Source: Meghimatium bilineatum (taxonomy: Eukaryota; Mollusca; Gastropoda; Stylommatophora; Philomycidae). Taken from it: a DNA stretch of 64,000 bases. The stretch covers positions 5,757,247 to 5,821,246 of the forward strand of contig CM067312.1 in the NCBI GenBank assembly GCA_034231615.1, in the 5' to 3' direction. The notes below the pieces were generated by a model that ran no database searches, was not told where the DNA came from, and was given only the letters and a program-made list of their open reading frames with translations. Made by a program: the position numbers and the translations under genes. Positions 50,840-59,800 of the stretch are shown here, one piece after another; position 1 is the stretch's first letter, and the number at the start of each line of letters is the position of its first letter.

Positions 50840-53800
50840 CAGTGAGTGAGTGAGTTAGTTAGTTAGTTAGTTAGTTAGTGAGTTAGTTAGTTAGTTAGTT
50901 AGTGAGTGAGTGAGTGAGTGAGTGAGTCAGTTAGTGAGTGAGTGAGTGAGTTAGTTAGTTAGTTAGTGAGTGAGTGAGTGAGTGAGTGAGTGAGTTAGTT
51001 AGTGAGTGAGTGAGTGAGTGAGTTAGTTAGTTAGTTAGTCAGTGAGTGAGTGAGTGAGTTAGTTAGTTAGTGAGTGAGTGAGTGAGTGAGTGAGTTAGTT
51101 AGTTAGTGAGTGAGTGCGTGAGTTAGTTAGTGAGTGAGTGAGTGAGTGAGTGAGTTAGTTAGTTAGTGAGTGAGTGCGTGAGTTAGTTAGTTAGTTAGTT
51201 AGTTAGTGAGTGAGTGAGTGAGTGAGTTAGTTAGTTAGTTAGTGAGTGAGTGCGTGAGTTAGTTAGTTAGTTAGTTAGTTAGTGAGTGAGTGAGTGAGTG
51301 AGTTAGTTAGTTAGTTAGTTAGTTAGTGAGTGAGTGAGTGAGTTAGTTAGTTAGTGAGTGCGTGAGTTAGTTAGTTAGTTAGTTAGTTAGTGAGTGAGTG
51401 AGTGAGTTAGTTAGTTAGTTAGTTAGTTAGTGAGTGAGTGAGTGAGTTAGTTAGTTAGTTAGTTAGTTAGTGAGTGAGTGAGTTAGTTAGTTAGTTAGTG
51501 AGTGCGTGAGTTAGTTAGTTAGTTAGTGAGTGAGTGCGTGAGTTAGTTAGTTAGTTAGTTAGTTAGTGAGTGAGTGAGTTAGTTAGTTAGTTAGTTAGTT
51601 AGTGAGTGAGTGAGTTAGTTAGTTAGTTAGTGAGTGCGTGAGTTAGTTAGTTAGTTAGTTAGTGAGTGAGTGAGTGCGTGAGTTAGTTAGTTAGTTAGTT
51701 AGTGAGTGAGTGAGTTAGTTAGTTAGTTAGTGAGTGCGTGAGTTAGTTAGTTAGTGAGTGAGTGCGTGAGTTAGTTAGTTAGTTAGTTAGTCAGTCAGTG
51801 AGTGAGTTAGTTAGTTAGTTAGTTAGTGAGTGAGTGCGTGAGTTAGTTAGTTAGTGAGTGAGTGCGTGAGTTAGTTAGTTAGTTAGTTAGTTAGTCAGTG
51901 AGTGAGTTAGTTAGTTAGTTAGTTAGTTAGTCGTTGGATCATCGTCACTGCACTCCGGACACTCAGATCTCTCCCTGAGTGTAGCTGCCATTACATGTTG
52001 ACTGACCATCATTCTTTCTTGCCCACGAAATCGCTCCTTACTAGCGACACCACATTTCAAACCAAACTCTCCTTTTCTAGTCATGGAACAATTGTCATCG
52101 TCGCTTATACAGTCATTTGTTCGTGCGTTTTCTCGTAGGACTTATAAAACGTCTGCTCAATCCATCGCTTTACCAACATCCTTAGTAGCACCGTGTGTGG
52201 CCAACCTATCTGCTCTCTCGTTACCCCGGACTCCCGCATGTTTGTTAAAACTACTACATCCCTATAGTCGCCTACTCTATTAGACCTATTGGCAAATGGG
52301 AAATTCAACATTCGTAATGACCCATTTAATTATTCTTGCGAAATTCCATGTCCGCTATGATTTGTAAACATTGTTGCTATTCTTTGCTCCCCTTTCGGGC
52401 CCGGCAACACACGGGCCTATGTTTTGTGTGATAGCCAGCGAAAGTCACGGGAATAGTAAAATGAGCCATTTTGAAGGCTGGATTTTCTATTTGTCAATAG
52501 GTCCTATACGTAGACGGTCATAACAATCATACCTCCTCCATGTTTGTAAGCAAGATACGGGAATCTCCAAACGTTTCCAAGCCCAACAGCGAAACCAATA
52601 GCAGACAAAATAAAATCTAGTTTTCCTGACCAGTTGCCACGTTCTTCAATGTTCTGAAATAAAATACAATAATTAGTTACAAATGTAAGCAAGGCTAAGT
52701 GTTACTGGAGGTGGGTTTCTGCATTCTAAATGAAATAGTTAACGCTCAGTCCATATCATTAAATTTTAATATAACTTACCGGCGACAGAGCATAATCTTT
52801 GAAGCTTGGGACGTTTTGAGAAATCTTGAAATTTGTTTTGTGGAAGTGTATTCATAACTCCTGGAGTATACTTTTATTCATCTTTTTTTTTGGCAGTGTT
52901 CATTCTCAAACTCCTTGTAGATTAATAGGATGTTGTATCCGGAGAACGGAATACGTTGTCATGGTTTACAGCTTGGCTGCGATATATGCGCCTTCAGCAT
53001 GACACATAAGGTCGAAATTTCTCCCTCACAACATTTCTCCCTCTTGTATCTCTGGCTACCTCTTGCTCGCCTCGCCTCAATCCTACCCTCAAGTAATGTT
53101 TTAAACAAAGTGTCAGGTATTTTAATATGTTAAAAATAAGTTATTTATGTGATTTGTATTTCTTTTAATAATTCTGTCTTCTTACGAATATTTGTTAGAA
53201 CCTCTTCGTTGGTTTTCGTCTCTTTCTACGAAGTCCTCCTTATTCTTCTATATATCTTCAGTGCCTCAATTCTGTCTTCTAGCTATCTGTTCATTATATA
53301 TTACCTCTTTGGTTAATTAATTTATATAAATCCTGTATTGTAATGACAGGTAAGGTAAAGGTAGTGCCTATGGCAACACCTGCCGTCGCAGATAAAGCTA
53401 ATTCTTCATATATTAAGCCGCAGTAACTACTAAGTAGGGGAGGGGGCTAATTCTCTTTCTTGCTATATTTACCTCCCCTAACTCATGCATAAGGTAATGT
53501 CAGATAATGTATAAAGCAATGTTCATGAAAAATTAGGATTTATATGAGAAATAAACATATCACGACATACAATACTGTCAATTGTTTAATAACTGCTTGT
53601 AGAATTGTTCCCTGCGACGTTGTTGAAATAGTGGAGTGTCGGGATAAATTGGTCTAAAAAAATCGGGGTCGTAAGCCTTTAAAAAATGTATAAGGGGAGG
53701 GTGGGTGCGAAAAGTTGGCATGAAATGTTTGGAAACCACTGAGTTAGATTTACATGCAAAAGATATAACAAAAAGGGGGGGGTAGATGTGGGGGCCTGGG

Positions 53801-56800
53801 TTAATTGACTGAGAACTATTGGGACATAGAATTAACAGTTTCAATATTTCTGTCCTTGCCAGCAGCACGTGTTGAAGGCGATACAGTTACCCAACTTAAT
53901 CCTATATCTCACACAGAAACCGTATGATCTTACATTTTGTTGCGTGAACCATTGCTTTGACTTTGTTTATTCAACGCTTAGTTATGGTTGCATGCGGTGG
54001 GTTATCTCAATGGGGACTAGTAGATCTTTTCTTGATTAGCTATGGGGATAAAGAGAGTTATAGTCGAACATTTGTGTGTGACATGAACAACATTCTACAA
54101 TACTTTTGATGGCCTTGATATAACCAAAATGAAGTTCACTGTTGAAAGGGAGATGCCTCAACAAAACATTTCTTTTTTATTTAAGAAATATAGAAAACCT
54201 ACAAAATTCCGGTATCGAAACCACAACATTGTATGCCGGTATCGAAACCACAACATTGTGATCCGGTATCGAAACAACAGCACAGCAAGCAAGATGAGAT
54301 TGTTTACTTCAAACCGGTGACCTGTCGTCCAATCCACCTTTCCTTCCTTGAGAACTATTTGAATACTTTAAACTAATTTAATGTGTTGAGAAATAACGAG
54401 TATAGTTATTTTTGTTCTATTAGAAATGTCATTAAGTATTCTTGAATTATTCTGTGCTGCTTCTTTTAACAGTTGAAGCTACAAATGAAACTAATATGTC
54501 GAGAAAATAAATTAATAGGTCGAGAAACTAACTAACAGGTCGAGAAACAAACTAACAGGTCGAGAAACTAACTAATATGTCTAGAAACTAACTAAGAAGT
54601 CGAGAAACTAATAGGTTGAGAAACGAACTAATAGGTCGAGAAACTAACAGATATGACGAAAAATTAACAAATAGGTCAAGAAACTATCTACGAGGTTGAG
54701 AAACTAACTAATATGTCAAGAAACTAACTAATAGGTCGAAACTGACGAATAAGTCGAGCAACTAACTAATGGTTTGAGAACATAAAAGTTATACGTGGTT
54801 ACAAATAACAGATAAGCTACTGTACACACATTTGTGTCTCTGTTTTTGTCATGGACTAATGTGAGTGAGCAGTTCTGTCATGTATGACTATGCACAGCAC
54901 TGTTATATTGCTATTGATGATCAACTGTTTTAAGTTTGCATATTTCTTCATTAACATCAATAATCCCATACCATCAATAATCACAACACTGCTGCATTTA
55001 GGCAAACAGGCGGGATGTATATTTGTTTACGATGGTTTGCCTAACGTTAGCTTTCAGATCAATTCTACATGTTATTCGATTACTGAAATATGAGGGTTTC
55101 TGATGGTCGTGTGACTTGTCCACCAGGCGCAAGGGAAGAATAGTGTTACTTGACTACCAGGCGCAAGGGAAGAATAGTGTGACTTGACTACCAGGCGAAA
55201 GGGAAGAATAGTGTGACTTGACTACCAGGCGAAAGGGAAGAATAGTGTGACTTGACTACCAGGCGCAAGGGAAGAATAGTGTGACTTGACTACCAGGCGC
55301 AAGGGAAGGATAGTGTGACTTGACTACCAGGCGCAAGGGAAGAATAGTGTGACTTGTCTGCCAGGCGCAAGGGAAGAATTGTGTGACTTGTCTGCCAGGC
55401 GCAAGGGTAGAGTAGTGTGACTTGACTACCAGGCGCAAGGGAAGAATAGTGTGACTTGTCTGCCAGGCTCAAGGGAAGAATAGTGTGACTTGTCTGCCAG
55501 GCGCAAGGGAAGAATAGTGTGACTTGTCTGCCAGGCGCAAGGGAAGAATAGTGTGACTTGTCTGCCAGGCGCAAGGGAAGAATAGTGTGACTTGTCTGCC
55601 AGGCGCAAGGGAAGAATAGTGTGACTTATCTGCCAGGCGCAATGGAAGAATAGTGTGACTTGTCTGCCAGGCGCAAGGGAAGAATAGTGTGACTTGTCTG
55701 CCAGGCGCAAGGGAAGAATAGTGTGACGTAAATAAAAATACTTTATTGAGTGAAATATACTTTTATTGTATATACAATATTTTAAAATGCTTTTTATGCC
55801 GAAGTCAGTTGTATCGAACCATTGGAGTAAATAGAACGGCAGCACAAAGAATTTCCGTTTTCTGGACTACACGCTACTGGAAATCTAGTAGGACCACTGA
55901 CCTGCTACCAGAGAGACCCAGTTGGAGCTTAAGAACGCTCTAAAAATCTATTCTGTTTTATATCACATGGGACCATGCAATTTGGAGTTATCGGGCCACT
56001 TGCGCAGATAAAACGAGGATACAACATACCTCGGGCCGTTTGCGCAGATAAAACGAGGATACAACAATTTCGGGCCATTTGCGCAGATAAAACGAGGATA
56101 CAAAATACTTCGGTCCGTTTGCGCAGATAAAACGAGGATACAACAAACCTCGGGCCGTTTGCGCAGATAAAACGAGGATACAACATACTTCGGGCCGTTT
56201 GCGCAGATAAAGCGAGGATACAACATACCTCGGGCCGTTTGCGCAGATAAAACGAGGATATAACATACCTCGGGCCGTTTGCGCAGACAAAACGAGGATA
56301 CAACATACCTCTATTATATGATGTACATCCTGCTGGAAATTTAATTGAACCATTGTCCTGATGCATAAGAGATCCGGCAAGAGTTTAAAAAATATCCAGG
56401 GAAATGCAACATACAATAGATTTACTAAGATAACAATTTGGAAAAAATTGTGTCCTGGCAGGTATTGTGTTATCTGGATAGAAATAAGTGTTTACCAACA
56501 TTGTTAGGAGGGTATCGCCAAGGAAAGAAGACATGGCAGAATGCAGCCATATTTGCGCAGGATGTTTTTTGGGGGTTCGATTCGCGCATGGAGACATGTG
56601 CGGTCGCAATATACCTTGAAGATGCGTACAATAGGGTGTCCTTGGATATCTTGATGCACCAGCTGTTAAATCTTGCAGTTAATCCTTTTGTCGTGCGTTG
56701 GGTTGGAGCCGCCTTGATGCACAGGATAGTAGTTCTTAAATGTGGTAACTGGATATCTGCACTAACGGTTAGTAGCCCTGGTCTGCCACAGGGATCGCCT

Positions 56801-59800
56801 CTATCTCCTGTACTTTTCAATGTATACACAGTACATATCGCTGGCAATCAAATCACAGGTGTTGGCAGAACGATGTCATATGCCGATGATATCCTGGTGT
56901 ATAGACAGGGCAGAAATCGAGAAGAGTGCGTCGTGGAACTACAGAAGGAGCTGGACAGACTGACAAATTGGTGTCGAGATACGGGAGCAGTGGTTAATCC
57001 GTCTAAGGCATTCGTGACGTGGTTTTCCTTTAACAATCACATGGTAAAGACACCCATGCCACAAGTTTCTTTGTCCAGGAAAAGTTTAGAAAGAACTAGC
57101 GCAATGAGATATCTGGGTGTATTTTTGACAGAAGCCTGAGTTTCAGGGAACATGTTGACCACATTATCATAAGGGCAGGCAAAGGCTTTGCAGCAATGAA
57201 GGTTATGGCTGCTGCGCAGTGTGAAGAGAGATTGTTATTTCTTTTGTACCAAGGATTGGTTGTGGCTGTAGTAGAATATGCACTGGCAATTCTGCCTCTT
57301 AGCCAAACTAAGATCGAAAGACTGGATAGAATCCAGAATGCAACAATGCGTATCATACTTGGATGCACAAGAGACACATCGACAAGAGCTATGCGATACC
57401 TACTTGACTGCCCAACAGCTGAGCACAGATTACAGTTTTGCCGCGCACGGGCGTACCTTCAGATATACGCAGATAAGGAACACCCGTTGCTTTCAGAAAT
57501 ACAGAAAGTTAAAGGCAGCAGACTCAAGAGAGGGAGGTCGTGGATGGGACGTGCTGAGGATATCATACAAAGCGTGTGCAGGATGTGGCAGCAGGTGCGG
57601 AATGGATAGGTCTACCCACGGATTTCGTAACTTGTTTGAGAGTAGTAATATCACTTAGCAGGGAATGCAGAGAATGGTGTCCCACAGCTGTGGAGAAAGA
57701 AGTGCAGGCTTTAATCAGTGAGAATACCAAAGAGGGGGATGTGATTATATACACTGATGGATCTGTAATTAGGCATGTTCGCAGTGCTTGGGCCTTTACA
57801 GCTCAGTGCGCAGGTAAAACGATCAAGGAGGAAAGTGGTGCCTTTGCGGTCACTACGAGTAGTATGACCATGGAGACTATGGCGGTGACCAAGGCATTTG
57901 AGTGGCTACGCACACAGAAGGTAAAGCAGGTCTGCATCTTGAGTGACTCTATGAGTATGATTAAGAAGGTACAAGTGGGTCTCGTTCGCGAACAGTGGAT
58001 TGAGGCCTTGAGAAAGGCGAGCTTGAAAGTGGTTACATTTATTTTCGTGCCGGGACATGTGGGCGTTCGAGGCAATGAAAGAGCGGATCAACTGGCATCA
58101 TGCGCGATTGTGGCACAGGGCGATGGGGCAATGGATCGCGCTGACGTTTTGAATTCCTTAAGAGATATAACACGCGAGAGTGAGACTAATGTGGACGATG
58201 ATTACTTTTCAATGTCCAGGATTAAAGATCAGGGATTGAAATGCGGTGTTGCTAGAAGTGAACATTTTGGAGGGCGCAGAAGAATGATAGTCAACCAGCA
58301 TAGGACCGGTACTGTCAGCAGAAGTGTGATGGCGGATACACTCAAGGAGAGATCGGAGCAGCTATGGACGTGTCCAATTTGCAGTGATGATGATCCGACA
58401 ACTAACTAACCAACCAACCAACCAACCAACCAACCAACCAACCAACCAACCAACCAACCAACCAACCAACCAACCAACCAACCAACCAACCAACTAACGC
58501 TAAGCTAAGCTAAGCTAAGCTAAGCTAGGCTAAGCTAAGCTAAGCTAAGCTAAACAAAACTAAACTAAACTAAGATTACTTGGGGAATCAGCGGAGTCCT
58601 TACGAGTCCAGTGCAGTGAAAGCACGAAACTTGCTTTTGCATAATTCACAGGACAGTGATCACGGACAAATAAATCCAATATTTCTTGTGAGAAATATTC
58701 ATTACTAAAGCAAGAAGCATTATCTTTTTATGTTTTCCCATCAAACTAGTAGTGTTGGATTCTAATCTTTCAGGCGCTAAACTGACAAAAAAGGGGGTTA
58801 TGAAATGTTACGAATCACTAAAAGTACACAGTAGAACACTCAAAAATCGACATTTGGTGTTATTTTCTTGGGAAAACCCGTTACAAATGCAGAAGACAAG
58901 TTTTAACCTCATTTTTAACTGTTTCTAAGCATACATTGTTATGTTTTATTTTCAAAATAGCAGGAGGGGGATTATACTCCTCCCTCAAATCGCAATCCCC
59001 TGTAACATACAATCATTTCTGATCAAATGTTGCACAACATTCAAGTTATGAACACAACACAGCGGCTTGAAAAGTTACATGTTACAAAAAGATTAGTAGA
59101 TTGTGAGATAGAATCGTGAGTGGATGAACAGAACCCATCCTTCATGCCGTATGTCTTCGTGGAGAAGGGAGGAGACATGGACATAGATACGACTTATTAT
59201 AATGTGAAATGGGGGTGTGGTATTGACAAAGTGGGGGGGGGGATGGAGTTTGACAAATGTTGACGTCAACAAAGTATTTTTTTTAATACATCAATTAATT
59301 GTTATTTATACAATCCCGTAGTCGTAACCTTCGATAACAGTTACCATGTTGTTCCGACAGACCGACGTTGTGCTTGAACTAGTTACGGGCACGGCGTGGG
59401 TGGGCGGAATAACAAAGAAACCTGTCGCAAGGGCCAGAGTTGTGCCCTGATGTCGACATCTGTTTCAGCGTCATTAGACTCGAAACACCATCGAGTCGGA
59501 TGGCTGCTGGAAATGAGGGCTAAGCACTTATGGAAATGTTCCACTTGCTGTGTGGCCAATTTCTGATCAAGAATCAAGTGTTGGTATAAGAGTAATGATA
59601 ATCATAATAATGAGGATGACAATAATGAGGATAATAATAATATTAAGGATGATAATAATGGTCTTTCTACATACAATTTTCACCAGTATACCACACACAT
59701 TTTCACCAGTATACCACACACAATTTTCACCAGTATACCACACACATTTTCACCAGTATACCACACACATTTTCACCAGTATACCACACACATTTTCACC

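Noticed and set aside
53580..53745. Complete hAT element ending CAGTGGTTTCCAAACATTTC on the minus strand
   Set aside because: Only one end could be seen; no partner end or target duplication, so it is not listed as an element.
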